The position numbers and the translations under genes were made by a program. The notes under the pieces are model-generated. The model was not told the DNA's origin. It was given only the letters and a program-made list of their open reading frames with translations, and ran no database searches. From CAWALV01 sp963782965 (GTDB lineage Bacteria; Actinomycetota; Actinomycetes; Acidothermales; Acidothermaceae): DNA of 64,000 nt. Shown here piece by piece: positions 18,465 to 27,628 of this stretch. Within the stretch, counting starts at the first letter, position 1; each line of letters starts with the position of its first letter. The DNA is taken from positions 620,001-684,000 of the forward strand of contig CAWALV010000002.1 of the NCBI GenBank assembly GCA_963782965.1, in the 5' to 3' direction.

Positions 18465-18643
18465 GGTCTCTCCTTCGTCATCTGATCACGTCGCGCCTCG
18501 TGGCGCGGTCAGCGGCCGGGATGGAGGTCCCATACCCGCAGGAAGGCGTCCGAAGTTGGGTAGGTCAAAGAGATCGCGGAAAGACAGTGCCCGGCGCGGG
18601 GGCCAGCGCCGGGTGAGGAGCAGCGCGGGGCGGAGGAGTAGCG

Positions 18644-20497
18644 GTGAGCGAGGCACCTGAGCTAACCCGAGAGGACACATCATCTCGACCCGCGCCCGAG
18701 CGGGTGGCGGGCTACCTGGGGTTGCGCGAGTACGCGCTCCTCGGGGACGGGCGCAGTTGCGTGCTCGTCGGCAGCGACGGAGCCGTCGATTGGTGGGCGT
18801 TGCCGACGATGGACGCCGCTCCGACGTTCGGGGCCGTGCTCGACGCAGAGCACGGAGGGCAGGTCGTCGTGCGCCCGACCGGCCGTTACGACGTGAGCCG
18901 CGAGTACGTCGACGGCGGCGGTGTGCTGGCCACAACCTTTCGGACGCCGTCTGGCGCCGTGCGGATCCTCGACTCCCTCAACCTGACCGCGGGTGGATCA
19001 CTGCCGTGGAGTGAGTTCGCTCGCCGGATCGAGGGCCTCGAAGGCGAGGTCGAGATGGAATGGCGGGTCCAGCCGGGCGACCGCTTCACGACGACGGCGC
19101 CGTGGCCGCACCGCCGCGAAGGCACACCGTTGATCACGGTGGGTCGCCAGCAACTCGCCGTCGTCCTCGACCAGGCAGGTTCAGCCGAACTCGACGGCGG
19201 CGGCGTCGCCGGCCGTTTCACGGCTCGTGCAGGGCGGCGCGCCCTCGTCGCCGTGGTGGCGACCGACGGCGAACCCACGCCACTACCACCGGCGGACGTG
19301 ATCGACGAGCGGATCGACGGGACGATCGACTACTGGGGCCGCTGGTGTTCGCGCGTCGGCTACGACGGCCCGTGGCGGGACGCCGTCCTACGCAGTGCGC
19401 TGGTGCTGAAGCAGCTCACGTTGGCGACGACGGGCGGCTTGCAAGCAGCCGCGACGACCTCATTGCCGGAGAAGATCGGGGGTAGCCGCAACTTCGACTA
19501 CCGCTTCTCGTGGGTGCGCGACACCGGGTTCGCGCTCGATGCGCTGGCAAGCATCAATCTGCGTGCCGAGCTGCACGCCGCGATGTCGTATCTGATCAGC
19601 GCCATCGAGCGGACAGCCCCCGACATCAGGGTGTTCTACGCGCTTTCCGGCGAACCCGTCCCGGCCACCATGCAGTCCGTGCGCCTGTGGGAGGGCTATC
19701 GCGGGTCGGCACCGGTGCAGATCGGCAACAACGCAGCCAAGCAGCGCCAGCTGGGCACGTACGGCGACGTCATAGAGGCCGTGAGCCGATACGTGGCGCA
19801 CGGTAGCGTGCTCGACGGGCGAACCGGTCGGCTGATCTTCGACTTCGCCGACGCCGTGTGCGAGAAGTGGACCGAGCCCGACGCCGGGTTGTGGGAGCTC
19901 GGCCAGGAAAGGCACTACACGATCTCGAAGATCGCCTGCTGGGCGGCACTCGACCGCGCCGCGCAATTGGCGGACGACGGGCAGGTGCCGGGAGAACACG
20001 TCGAGAAGTGGCGCTCTGCGGCCAAGGAGATCCGCGATTACGTCGATCGGTCGTGCTGGTCGGAGACCAAGCGCAGCTATACGTTCTACGCCGGGACGGA
20101 GCGGCTCGATTGTGCGACCCTGCTGGCCGGACGCACCGGCTTCTGCGGCCGCGACGACATCCGGCTGCATTCGACGATCGATGCCATTCGGGCCGAACTC
20201 GGCGCCGGCGGTCCGTTGCTCTACCGCTACAGCGGGATGCGCGGCAAGGAGGGCGCGTTCGTCGCCTGCTCGTTCTGGTTGGTGGAGGCGCTGACCGCGG
20301 CGGGCCGGCTCGACGAAGCTCGGCAGGCGATGGATGACATGGTGGCGAGAGCGAGCGACGTGGGCTTGTTCAGCGAAGAACTGGACCCCGACAGTGGTGA
20401 GCTGCTCGGCAACATCCCGCAGGCGCTTTCGCACCTGGCCTTGATCAGTGCAGCGGCCGCGTTCGGGTCGGCAGCGGACACCGAACGCTCCGGCTGA
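18644..20497 (+). CDS. Glycoside hydrolase family 15 protein (glucoamylase/trehalase-like)
   Basis: A 617-residue GH15-type enzyme. The N-terminal beta domain opens with GYLGLREYALLGDGRSCVLVGSDGAVDWWALP-type sequence (residues 22-55), and the (alpha/alpha)6 catalytic domain contains RNFDYRFSWVRDTGF near residue 285, LWELGQERHYTIS near 420 and a C-terminal KEGAFVACSFWLVEAL. Members cleave alpha-glucosidic bonds in starch-like glucans or trehalose; which one cannot be told here. No signal peptide is visible, so it is probably cytoplasmic. The GTG start follows GGAGGAG by seven bases. Confidence 0.9.
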   Translation: MSEAPELTREDTSSRPAPERVAGYLGLREYALLGDGRSCVLVGSDGAVDWWALPTMDAAPTFGAVLDAEHGGQVVVRPTGRYDVSREYVDGGGVLATTFRTPSGAVRILDSLNLTAGGSLPWSEFARRIEGLEGEVEMEWRVQPGDRFTTTAPWPHRREGTPLITVGRQQLAVVLDQAGSAELDGGGVAGRFTARAGRRALVAVVATDGEPTPLPPADVIDERIDGTIDYWGRWCSRVGYDGPWRDAVLRSALVLKQLTLATTGGLQAAATTSLPEKIGGSRNFDYRFSWVRDTGFALDALASINLRAELHAAMSYLISAIERTAPDIRVFYALSGEPVPATMQSVRLWEGYRGSAPVQIGNNAAKQRQLGTYGDVIEAVSRYVAHGSVLDGRTGRLIFDFADAVCEKWTEPDAGLWELGQERHYTISKIACWAALDRAAQLADDGQVPGEHVEKWRSAAKEIRDYVDRSCWSETKRSYTFYAGTERLDCATLLAGRTGFCGRDDIRLHSTIDAIRAELGAGGPLLYRYSGMRGKEGAFVACSFWLVEALTAAGRLDEARQAMDDMVARASDVGLFSEELDPDSGELLGNIPQALSHLALISAAAAFGSAADTERSG

Positions 20498-20515
20498 GCG
20501 CCGCTCTGTTCGCGA

Positions 20516-20704
20516 CTACGCGAGGGTGCGGATCAGTACAGCGAGGCCGACCAAGAGGCCGACCGCAACCATGGCGAGCGCGACCGCCGCGAGACGCGAT
20601 AGCCACCGATTCCGGTGCGGGCGGCGAAGGTACGCGGCGGCCCGGGCGACGAGCAGCCCGTTCGCGTTCCAATACTGACGCTCGTCGTCGCCGATGGTCG
20701 GCAT
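20516..20704 (-). CDS. Small single-pass membrane protein, function unknown
   Basis: A 62-residue protein beginning MPTIGDDERQYWN, with one strongly hydrophobic helix at about residues 38-57 (AAVALAMVAVGLLVGLAVL). I chose ATG 20704, which has AGGTGG upstream; an in-frame ATG 36 bases further upstream has none. It is convergent with the GH15 gene and 19 bases away from its stop. No family recognised. Confidence 0.45.
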   Translation of the reverse strand: MPTIGDDERQYWNANGLLVARAAAYLRRPHRNRWLSRLAAVALAMVAVGLLVGLAVLIRTLA

Positions 20705-20761
20705 GAGCGACCACCTAGCGCGGCCCAGGCACTCAGGCACCGCGCGCGCCAGTCGCTGGCC

Positions 20762-21768
20762 TCAGTCTCTGCCGATGGCGGCGAGCACGCCGCCGGCGAT
20801 CGCGACCGCACCGCCGACCCCGGAGAGGATCTCTCGACGGTGCATCGACAGCCACAGTTGAGGGTCATGCCCGTGAGCTTTGCTGTCGAACGGGCCGTGC
20901 GCCCCGCGATCCTCTGACGCGTCGCGGGGTTCATGCAGGTTGTCACCGAAGCGTGGTGCGTCCTTGCTCGTCTGTTGCGACTTCACTCCGGTACGGCCGA
21001 GGTAGAAGTCGAGCAGCTTCGGCGCAACCCGCTCGCCGAGCACGGTCATCGCGGTCGAAACGCCGACCCACATGTTGCGTCGAGGATGGCGGGCAAGGAA
21101 GACGATGGCCCGCGCCGCGAGTTCGGGCTGAAAGATCGGCGGTACCGGCATCGGGTGCTTGCTCATCTTGTTGAGGTTCCAGGTGAACTGCGGCGTGTTC
21201 AGGCCCGGAAGCTGGACCATGCACAGCTTCACGTTGCTCTTCTCGTGCGCGAGCTCGCACATCACCGATTCGGTGAAGCCCTTCACCGCGTGTTTCGCCG
21301 CACAATACGGGGCCTGCAACGGGATCGAGCGGTATGCCATGGCCGAGCCGACGTTGACGATGACGCCGCGGTTGCGCTCGCGCATTCGCCGGAGTGCGGC
21401 CAAAGTTCCGTGTACCTGACCGTAGTAAGTCACCTCGGTGATGCGGCGGAATTCCTCTACGGCGGTGTCCCAACTGAAGGCGAGCGACCCGGCGAACGCG
21501 ACGTTCACCCAGACGCCGATCTCGCCGAGTTCGGCCTCGACCTGCGTCGCTGCGCGTTCGACGGCTTCGTAGTCGGCAACGTCCACCGAGATCGGCAACG
21601 CACGTCGTCCGTGACTTCGGACGTCGGCCGTCGCGCCGTCGAGGCCGGCCGCCCCGCGCGCAGGATCGCGACGTCGTACCCGCGCGCGGCGAATGCCTGC
21701 ACGGTCGCGCGCCCGACACCCGCCGTGCCGCCCGTCACCACAACTACCCTCGAGTCGTTGCCACTCAT
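20762..21768 (-). pseudogene. SDR-family oxidoreductase interrupted by a one-base frameshift
   Basis: A short-chain dehydrogenase/reductase split over two frames. ATG 21768 begins MSGNDSRVVVVTGGTAGVGRAT, the NAD(P)-binding glycine motif, and reads cleanly to DVAIL. About 36 codons in, the frame is lost; adding one base in the GC-only tract at about 21651-21662 restores LARGAAGLDG and continues into SVDVADYEAVE, the catalytic YCAAKHAVKG segment and the rest. The total, 1007 bases, becomes 336 codons with one added base. The C-terminus carries a hydrophobic helix (GVGGAVAIAGGVLAA). Either a recent mutation or a sequencing deletion; the downstream frame looks intact and under selection. Confidence 0.8.
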
Positions 21769-21879
21769 GACGTGTCCCTCCACCGCCGAGTTCTCACCGT
21801 CGAGTTCTCCTGCAGGCCCTACCCACGCCGGCCGTTCGTACAACGGATACCTCCGCCGCGGCTCTGCGACACTTCTGCC

Positions 21880-22521
21880 ATGACGTCCAGCGCCGCCGAC
21901 GCCGCCCTCGGGCTGCTCGACTGGCGGCGCCGGGTCTTTCTCCTGTACGCCGAGGTGCGGGCGGCCGACCCGCCCGCCGGGCACGCGCGGTGGCGAGCCG
22001 AGCGCGACCACCTGCTGGCGAACCACCCGCAGTCGCCACTCCCGCTCTCCCGGCGGCCGCGCTTCGCCGGGCTGCCCGTTCCGGCGTACGACGCCGCCTG
22101 GCGCTTCGAGGTGCCGGTCGACAACGCCGAACCCGAGCGCATCGACGTGCCGACCGCAACCGATGGCGTCGTCGGCTTCGAGCGGGCCGGCGTCGTCCGC
22201 CTCGCCGGCATCGGAAGGCTCGACGTATGGGCGCTGCGCAGCTATGGCGGTGGCCTGTTCGTACCGCTGCGCGACCGTACGGCGGGTCGGACGACGTATG
22301 GCGGCGGCCGCTACCTGCTCGACACGGTCAAAGGCGCCGACCTCGGCGGGACGTTCGATCCGACGACGGGAACCGGCACGCTCGTCCTGGATTTCAACTT
22401 CGCCTACCACCCCTCGTGCGCGTACGACGCAGCGTGGGCGTGCCCGCTCGCGCCGCCGGGCAACGTGCTCGACGTCGAGGTTCCGGTCGGCGAGCACATG
22501 CCCCCTGGCGGCTGGTACTGA
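21880..22521 (+). CDS. DUF1684 family protein
   Basis: A 213-residue protein of the DUF1684 family, which has no established biochemical role. The family block is visible as DVWALRSYGGGLFVPLRDRTAG followed by TYGGGRYLLDTVKGAD and the closing LDFNFAYHPSCAYDAAWACPLAPPGN. I start at ATG 21880; in-frame sequence upstream is Arg-rich and non-conserved. It is divergent from the frameshifted SDR gene, about 110 bases away. Confidence 0.82.
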   Translation: MTSSAADAALGLLDWRRRVFLLYAEVRAADPPAGHARWRAERDHLLANHPQSPLPLSRRPRFAGLPVPAYDAAWRFEVPVDNAEPERIDVPTATDGVVGFERAGVVRLAGIGRLDVWALRSYGGGLFVPLRDRTAGRTTYGGGRYLLDTVKGADLGGTFDPTTGTGTLVLDFNFAYHPSCAYDAAWACPLAPPGNVLDVEVPVGEHMPPGGWY

Positions 22522-22563
22522 AGCGCGGCGGCCGCCGGGGCCCGTTGGTCTAGGGTCGAAACC

Positions 22564-23646
22564 ATGGCAGGATCACCCGCCCGGCTGGGCATCGTCGGCA
22601 GCGGATGGCGTGCCGGCCTCTTCTTGCATCTCGCGCGAACGATGCCCGATCGCTTCGAGGTGACCGGTGTCGTAACGCGCACGCAGGAGCGTGGCGCCGA
22701 AGTCGCGGCCGAGTGGGACGTCGCAACGTTTCGTTCCGTCGAGCAGCTCGTCGGTGCCGGTGCCCCGGAGTTCGTGATCACGTCTGTGCCGTGGGACGTC
22801 ACTCCACCGACCGTTCGTGAACTCGTCAAACGTGACGTGCCGGTTCTCGCGGAGACGCCACCGGCCACCGACCTCCAGGGGTTGCGCGAGTTGTGGTCGG
22901 ACGTCGGCGCCTCCGGCCTCGTTCAGGTGGCCGAGCAGTACATGATGTTTCCGGGCCACAGCGCGCGCGCCGAGATCGTGCGCAGGGGGCTGATCGGCGA
23001 CCCGACATCGGTGCAGGTCTCCTCGACGCACCAGTACCACGTGATGTCGATCATGCGCACGCTGCTCGGCGCCGGTTTTGCGGAGACCCGGATCGTGGCT
23101 CGCGAGTACGCCGCGCCGCTTGCCGACCCGTTCGCGAGAAGTGGGCCGACGGGTGACGCGACGCCGAAGCGGGCCGTCACCACGCTCGCCATGCTCGACT
23201 TCGGCGGCCCGATGGGTCTGTACGACTTCACCGACAACCAGTGGCACAACCCGTTGCGTACCAGGCGGATCGTCATCAGGGGGTCGCTCGGCGAGATCGT
23301 CGACGATCGAGTGACCCACCTGGCTGACGCCTCGACCGTGGTCGAGTCGAACCTGGTGCGCCGCCAAACCGGCATCGACATGAACCACGAGGGTTTCGAC
23401 CTCGATCACATCAGCTTCGAAGGCGCAGCCGTGTTCCGCAATCCGTACATGGGTGCTCGGCTGGCCGACGACGAGATCGCGGTCGCGACGTTGCTGGACC
23501 GGATGGCTGCCTGGTGCCGAGGCGACGGCGAGCCGCCGTACCCGCTCGCCGAAGGTTGCCAGGACCATTTCCTCGCGCTCGCGGTGGCAGAAGCCGTCCG
23601 TACGAAGGCGGAGGTGCGTGCCGGCTCCGAGCTCTGGGCGACCTGA
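22564..23646 (+). CDS. Gfo/Idh/MocA-family oxidoreductase
   Basis: A 360-residue NAD(P)-dependent oxidoreductase. The Rossmann start LGIVGSGWRAGLFLHLA (residues 8-24) and the C-terminal dehydrogenase-like fold (GPMGLYDFTDNQWHNPLR, RIVIRGSLGEI) match the Gfo/Idh/MocA family; AETPPATDLQGLRELW near residue 100 sits where the family has its EKP-type motif, here ETP. Substrates in the family are mostly sugars, inositols or similar. It begins 42 bases after the DUF1684 gene on the same strand. Confidence 0.85.
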   Translation: MAGSPARLGIVGSGWRAGLFLHLARTMPDRFEVTGVVTRTQERGAEVAAEWDVATFRSVEQLVGAGAPEFVITSVPWDVTPPTVRELVKRDVPVLAETPPATDLQGLRELWSDVGASGLVQVAEQYMMFPGHSARAEIVRRGLIGDPTSVQVSSTHQYHVMSIMRTLLGAGFAETRIVAREYAAPLADPFARSGPTGDATPKRAVTTLAMLDFGGPMGLYDFTDNQWHNPLRTRRIVIRGSLGEIVDDRVTHLADASTVVESNLVRRQTGIDMNHEGFDLDHISFEGAAVFRNPYMGARLADDEIAVATLLDRMAAWCRGDGEPPYPLAEGCQDHFLALAVAEAVRTKAEVRAGSELWAT

Positions 23647-23656
23647 ATCGGCCGGC

Positions 23657-24403
23657 TCAGCCGTTGAGGATGTTGACCGCACGGGCGATGACAAGCGCGA
23701 CCGTCGCCAGCGATATCGCCGACTGTGCGAGGAAGAGTGCCTTGGCCCAACGCGACATCGGCATCGTGTCGGTCGGGCTGAACGCGGTGGCGTTCGTGAA
23801 CGACGTGTAGAGGTAGTCGAAGAAGGCGGGTTCCCATTCCGGCGGTGCCATGTCTGGTTGTTGCATCTGGGGGAACAACAGGTCGGGATAGCGGCTCGAC
23901 GCATGCGCACGGGCTGCCGGGCCACCCCGGTCGAATTCCCAGTACCAGAGCCCGAACACGATGACGTTCGTGCACCAGATCGCCACCCCTTCGAGTAACA
24001 GCCGAGAGGCCACGTCGGCTTTGCCGCCGATGATGAGGTGGCTCAGCAGCGCAGCAGATGCTGCGTTGTCGAGGCTCAGGAGTGCGATGAGCGTCAACGC
24101 GGCTGCGCGAAGCGGCGCCGAGCGGCGCTCGATCCGGGTCGGGCTCGCCAGGAAGAGACCCAGGAGCAGGACGCCTTCGGCGATCGGCAACACGTAGTGC
24201 GGCGAGACAGTCAGCCGTGCCGGCAGCGACACCTCGAGGCCGATCGCGGCGACGACGGCAAGCCCCATCTGCCAGCGGTGTTCTCCCCGGGTCGGCCGAA
24301 GCCACGCCGGCACGAGATTTGCTTCCGCGTGCTCGACGCGGCGGGCTTCCTCGTGCAACCGGTGGCCGAGCCCTGATCGGGGAGCGCCCTCGCCGTCGGC
24401 CAT
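23657..24403 (-). CDS. DUF1345 family integral membrane protein
   Basis: A 248-residue membrane protein with several hydrophobic helices. The C-terminal segment FFDYLYTSFTNATAFSPTDT followed by MPMSRWAKALFLAQSAISL is the DUF1345 signature, where the YTSFT...SPTDT loop resembles an ion-channel pore loop. Function is not established for the family. ATG 24403 is preceded by GGAGGT at normal spacing; in-frame sequence further upstream is Arg-rich and unlikely to be translated. It is convergent with the oxidoreductase gene. Confidence 0.8.
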   Translation of the reverse strand: MADGEGAPRSGLGHRLHEEARRVEHAEANLVPAWLRPTRGEHRWQMGLAVVAAIGLEVSLPARLTVSPHYVLPIAEGVLLLGLFLASPTRIERRSAPLRAAALTLIALLSLDNAASAALLSHLIIGGKADVASRLLLEGVAIWCTNVIVFGLWYWEFDRGGPAARAHASSRYPDLLFPQMQQPDMAPPEWEPAFFDYLYTSFTNATAFSPTDTMPMSRWAKALFLAQSAISLATVALVIARAVNILNG

Positions 24404-24506
24404 GTGACCTCCCGGAAGCCTCGACCGCGTCAAGTATGCCGATCCCTGGCGCCGAAACGACGTTAGCTGGGACGTGGCGCGGCAGTCCCGAGAAGACGGC
24501 GGGCTG

Positions 24507-24920
24507 CTACGTGGTCGGTGTCTTGCCCGCCTCAGCCACGATCGCGCGGATCGCGGAAACCGCGCCGTCGTAGTCCTCGTAGAACGCAACGGTCGACGGA
24601 TCGTGCATCCCGGGCGCCGTTGTGATGCGGCGTTGCTGGATGCCGGTGATGGCGCTGCTGGTGACGAACGCGATCCGGCAGACGCGCTTGGAGACGACGT
24701 ACTTGATGAGGTCTTGGATGATGGCCTGAACCTCATCGGTCTGTGCGGTCGCTTCGCGCACGTCGACGACGGCACCCCATCGCGCGGGCGCCTTCAGCAG
24801 TGCTTTCCGGACAGCGGCCGCGTAGGCGTTCGCCTCGCTCGTCGTGAGGAGACCACTTCGCCGCTGCAGGAGTACACCACCGGGTAGCCACTCGACCATG
24901 AAAGTCCCGGCCATGCTCAT
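24507..24920 (-). CDS. Hypothetical soluble protein, STAS-like in appearance
   Basis: About 137 residues starting MSMAGTFMVEWLPGGVLLQR. Alternating strands and helices with VVDVREAT near residue 55 and ending AVSAIRAIVAEA loosely resemble STAS or SpoIIAA-like proteins, but I cannot assign a family. I use ATG 24920, which has GAGAGGG upstream. It is monocistronic, about 140 bases from the divergent SDR gene. Confidence 0.55.
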   Translation of the reverse strand: MSMAGTFMVEWLPGGVLLQRRSGLLTTSEANAYAAAVRKALLKAPARWGAVVDVREATAQTDEVQAIIQDLIKYVVSKRVCRIAFVTSSAITGIQQRRITTAPGMHDPSTVAFYEDYDGAVSAIRAIVAEAGKTPTT

Positions 24921-25059
24921 GACCCTCTCTACGTGGGTGTTCGGGATGAGAACGAGGGTACGTTGCACGCACAGACCGGGCAAGCGTCGTCACCCGATCT
25001 TCACCTGACCCTCCCCCTCGGACGACGGGGCCGACGGTGACGCGTGATCTGATGGCGAC

Positions 25060-25848
25060 ATGACGACGCGTGACATTGCTGCCGATACGCCGCGGTTCGA
25101 CCTTGTCGATCGCGCTGCGCTCGTCACGGGCGCTGCTCGAGGGCTCGGGTCGGCCATAGCCCTGGCTCTCGCCGCGGCCGGCGCCGACGTCGCGCTCGGC
25201 GTCCGGCGGGGCGGGACGGCGGCCGCGCTGATCGCGGACATCGAATCGCTCGGACGCCGTGCCGTCGAGGTCCCCATGGACATCGCCGACCTCGACCAGG
25301 TGCAGACCGGCGTCGCGCATGCGGCATCGGCGCTCGGCCGGATCGACATCCTCGTGAACAACGCCGGGATAGCACCGCAGAACCCTGCCGAGAACGTGAC
25401 GGTCGACGACTTCGAGGCGACCCTTGCCGTGAACGTGCGAGGCACGTTCTTCACCTGCCAGCATGTCGGCCGGCTGATGCTTGCTCAAGGCTACGGCCGC
25501 ATCGTCACCATCAGCTCTCAAGCCGGGCTCGTCGCCCTACCCGGCGAATCCGTGTACTGCATGAGCAAGGCCGCCCTCATCGAACTCACGAAATGTCTCG
25601 CGGTCGAGTGGGGCGCTCGCGGCGTCACGGTGAACGCGGTCGCGCCGACGTTCATCGAGACGCCCGGCACCGAACCGGCGCTCTCCGATCCGCACTTCAA
25701 GGCGGACGTCGAAGAACGCATCGCGGGCTTGCACCGCATCGGCAAGCCGGTCGACGTGGCGGGTGCCGTCGTCTACCTGTGCTCGCCGGCGGCCGCGCTG
25801 GTCACCGGGCACACGCTGGTCGTCGACGGCGGATGGACTGTCCGGTAG
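25060..25848 (+). CDS. SDR-family NAD(P)-dependent oxidoreductase
   Basis: A 262-residue classical short-chain dehydrogenase. Cofactor motif TGAARGLG near residue 24, NNAG near residue 103, catalytic Ser in ISSQAG and the YCMSK catalytic Tyr/Lys pair near residue 167 are all present. The ending LVTGHTLVVDGGWT is typical of this class, which includes 3-oxoacyl-ACP reductase-like and sugar or alcohol dehydrogenases. The substrate is unknown. It is convergent with the CapA-like gene. Confidence 0.88.
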   Translation: MTTRDIAADTPRFDLVDRAALVTGAARGLGSAIALALAAAGADVALGVRRGGTAAALIADIESLGRRAVEVPMDIADLDQVQTGVAHAASALGRIDILVNNAGIAPQNPAENVTVDDFEATLAVNVRGTFFTCQHVGRLMLAQGYGRIVTISSQAGLVALPGESVYCMSKAALIELTKCLAVEWGARGVTVNAVAPTFIETPGTEPALSDPHFKADVEERIAGLHRIGKPVDVAGAVVYLCSPAAALVTGHTLVVDGGWTVR

Positions 25849-25855
25849 CGGCACC

Positions 25856-27106
25856 TCAGTTCGGCGGGTTCAGGGTGCCGTCGCTACCGATGATGGCGGC
25901 GGTACTGCCGAAGTCGGCCGCCGAGAGCTGGTTGACGAAGGCCGCGGCGCGCTTGGCGGGATCGGGTGACGGGCGCCCGCTGGCGTCGAGGCGAAGCGAC
26001 GTGAGGTGGGCGGCGGCCAGCCGGCCGTCGCGGTCGAGGCCGACGTGCACGACGGCGGACAGCCCGAGCGCGCCGGTGGTCGAGAAGTTGTAGTAGCCGG
26101 CGAAGTCGCCGAGGCTGTAGACGACGAGGTGGCCGCGGTAGTACTGCATCCCACGCAGGACGTGCGGTCCGCTGCCGAGCACGAGGTCGGCGCCGGCATC
26201 GATTGCGGCATGCGCGAACGCCTCTGCGTTGCCGCGATCCTCACCGAGGTAGTACTCCTCGCTCCCCGTGACGTGAGACGCGGCGCTACCTTCCGCCCCG
26301 GCGTGCATGTAGACGACGACGAGGTCGGCCTTGCGCTTCGCAGTAGCGATCAGGTCGCGTGCGGCGCTCAGGTGCAGCAGGTCGTTCGTGCTCGAGTAGG
26401 GCGCGAAGCCGACGACTGCAACGCGCACCCCGGCGTCGTCCACGAACCCGATCTGTCCGGGCAGGCCGGTCTGGGCGATCCCCGCTGCCCGTAGTGCGGC
26501 GGTCGTGGCACCGACGCCGGCCGCTCCGAAGTCGTGGGAGTGGTTGTTCGCGCTGTTCAGGACGGTGAAGCCTGCCGAGCGGAGCACGGCCGCGTACGAC
26601 GGCGGCATCCGGAACGCGAAACAGGTCTGCACAGAAGGGGACGGCGTGGGTGACGGGGACGCCGTGGGCGACGGCGGCGGTGTGGCCGCCGTGGGTGGCG
26701 CCGCTGATCGGGACGTTCGCGGCGAGGCAGACGTTTTCGGCGACGATGGTGATGGCGGTGGCGGGCACTTCGAGGAGCCCGCGTTGGTCAGAGTTCCTTC
26801 GAGGTTGCCGAAGACGATCGGCGCCGCGAGCGCGGTGCGTACCGGCGACAGGTAGCCGGCCGGGTCGCGCGGGAGCTGCGGAGCGTTGCCGAGGTCGATG
26901 TCGCCCACCGCCGCGATGGTCACCGCGGCCGTCGGTGGCGCACCCTCGCTGCCGGCAGCCGAACTGCTCGTGCTCGGCGGCGCACTCGGCGCCGCCGACC
27001 GCTCGCTCGGCGCGGCACTGCTGCTGCGCGGCGCGCTCGTGCCGGCTGACGCGTCGGGCGGTTTCGTCGAGCCCGAGCTGCAGGCCGCGGCTGTCGTGAC
27101 GGCCAC
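25856..27106 (-). CDS. CapA-family lipoprotein (metallophosphatase-like)
   Basis: At least 416 residues of the CapA/poly-gamma-glutamate type, which has a calcineurin-like metallophosphatase fold. AAVGDIDLG (metal-binding Asp), FGNLEGTLT, NSANNHSHDFG, VYMHAGAEG and LVLGSGPHVLRG follow the family order. A Ser/Pro/Thr-rich insert of about 40 residues near residue 130 splits the domain. GTG 27106 leaves only AVTTAAACSSG before the acylated Cys, too short for a signal peptide. The open frame extends upstream (PSRWWLLVTGVAV...), so a CTG at 27154, overlapping the VOC stop, may be the real start. Confidence 0.82.
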   Translation of the reverse strand: MAVTTAAACSSGSTKPPDASAGTSAPRSSSAAPSERSAAPSAPPSTSSSAAGSEGAPPTAAVTIAAVGDIDLGNAPQLPRDPAGYLSPVRTALAAPIVFGNLEGTLTNAGSSKCPPPPSPSSPKTSASPRTSRSAAPPTAATPPPSPTASPSPTPSPSVQTCFAFRMPPSYAAVLRSAGFTVLNSANNHSHDFGAAGVGATTAALRAAGIAQTGLPGQIGFVDDAGVRVAVVGFAPYSSTNDLLHLSAARDLIATAKRKADLVVVYMHAGAEGSAASHVTGSEEYYLGEDRGNAEAFAHAAIDAGADLVLGSGPHVLRGMQYYRGHLVVYSLGDFAGYYNFSTTGALGLSAVVHVGLDRDGRLAAAHLTSLRLDASGRPSPDPAKRAAAFVNQLSAADFGSTAAIIGSDGTLNPPN

Positions 27107-27150
27107 CCCAGTGACGAGCAGCCACCAGCGGCTGGGCCGGGAGGTGCCGT

Positions 27151-27585
27151 TCAGAGCCGCACGCTGCCGTCGTCATCGATGACCCAGAAGGGGTTGTGCG
27201 CGACCTCCCAGGGATGGCCGTCGGGGTCGATGAAGATCCCCGAGAAGCCTCCCCAAAACGTCTCCGCCGGTTCGCGCGCCACCCGGGCACCCGCCGCACG
27301 GGCTTCGCCGATCACGGTGTGCACGTCGTCGCGCGAGCGCGCGTTGTAGGCGAGAGTCACGCCGCCCCACCCGCCTGAGTCCTCGACGCCGCTGTCTTCG
27401 GCGAGTGAGGCGCGGTCCCACAGGGCGAGGACCATCCCGCCGGCCTGGTAGAAGGAGACGCCGTCGTCGGGCTGGTCGGGATCGCCCGCGTTGCCGGCCG
27501 CCCGCCAGCCGAGGCGGGCGTAGAACTCGCGGGCGCGGGAGAGGTCGCGCGTGCCGAGCGTGACGAGGCTGAGTCGTTGCTCCAA
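27151..27585 (-). CDS. VOC (glyoxalase/bleomycin-resistance) family protein
   Basis: A 144-residue vicinal-oxygen-chelate protein. It opens LSLVTLGTRDLSRAREFYARLGW and contains GVTLAYNARSRDD and the closing FSGIFIDPDGHPWEVAHNP, the two halves of a glyoxalase-like fold. The start at ATG 27585 lies 14 bases from the LexA box shared with dinB, so it may be affected by SOS control. Its stop overlaps a possible CTG start of the CapA-like gene. Substrate unknown. Confidence 0.85.
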   Translation of the reverse strand: MEQRLSLVTLGTRDLSRAREFYARLGWRAAGNAGDPDQPDDGVSFYQAGGMVLALWDRASLAEDSGVEDSGGWGGVTLAYNARSRDDVHTVIGEARAAGARVAREPAETFWGGFSGIFIDPDGHPWEVAHNPFWVIDDDGSVRL

Positions 27586-27598
27586 TGATCACTCCGCT

Positions 27599-27614
27599 TC
27601 GAACGTGTGTTCGA
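27599..27614. promoter_or_regulatory. LexA-binding SOS box upstream of dinB
   Basis: TCGAACGTGTGTTCGA is a perfect dyad matching the actinobacterial/Gram-positive LexA consensus TCGAAC-N4-GTTCGA. It lies between the divergent VOC gene (start 27585) and dinB (start 27629), 14 bases before the dinB ATG, where bound LexA would block transcription or initiation. Confidence 0.88.
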
Positions 27615-27628
27615 CTACGCTACTGCAC

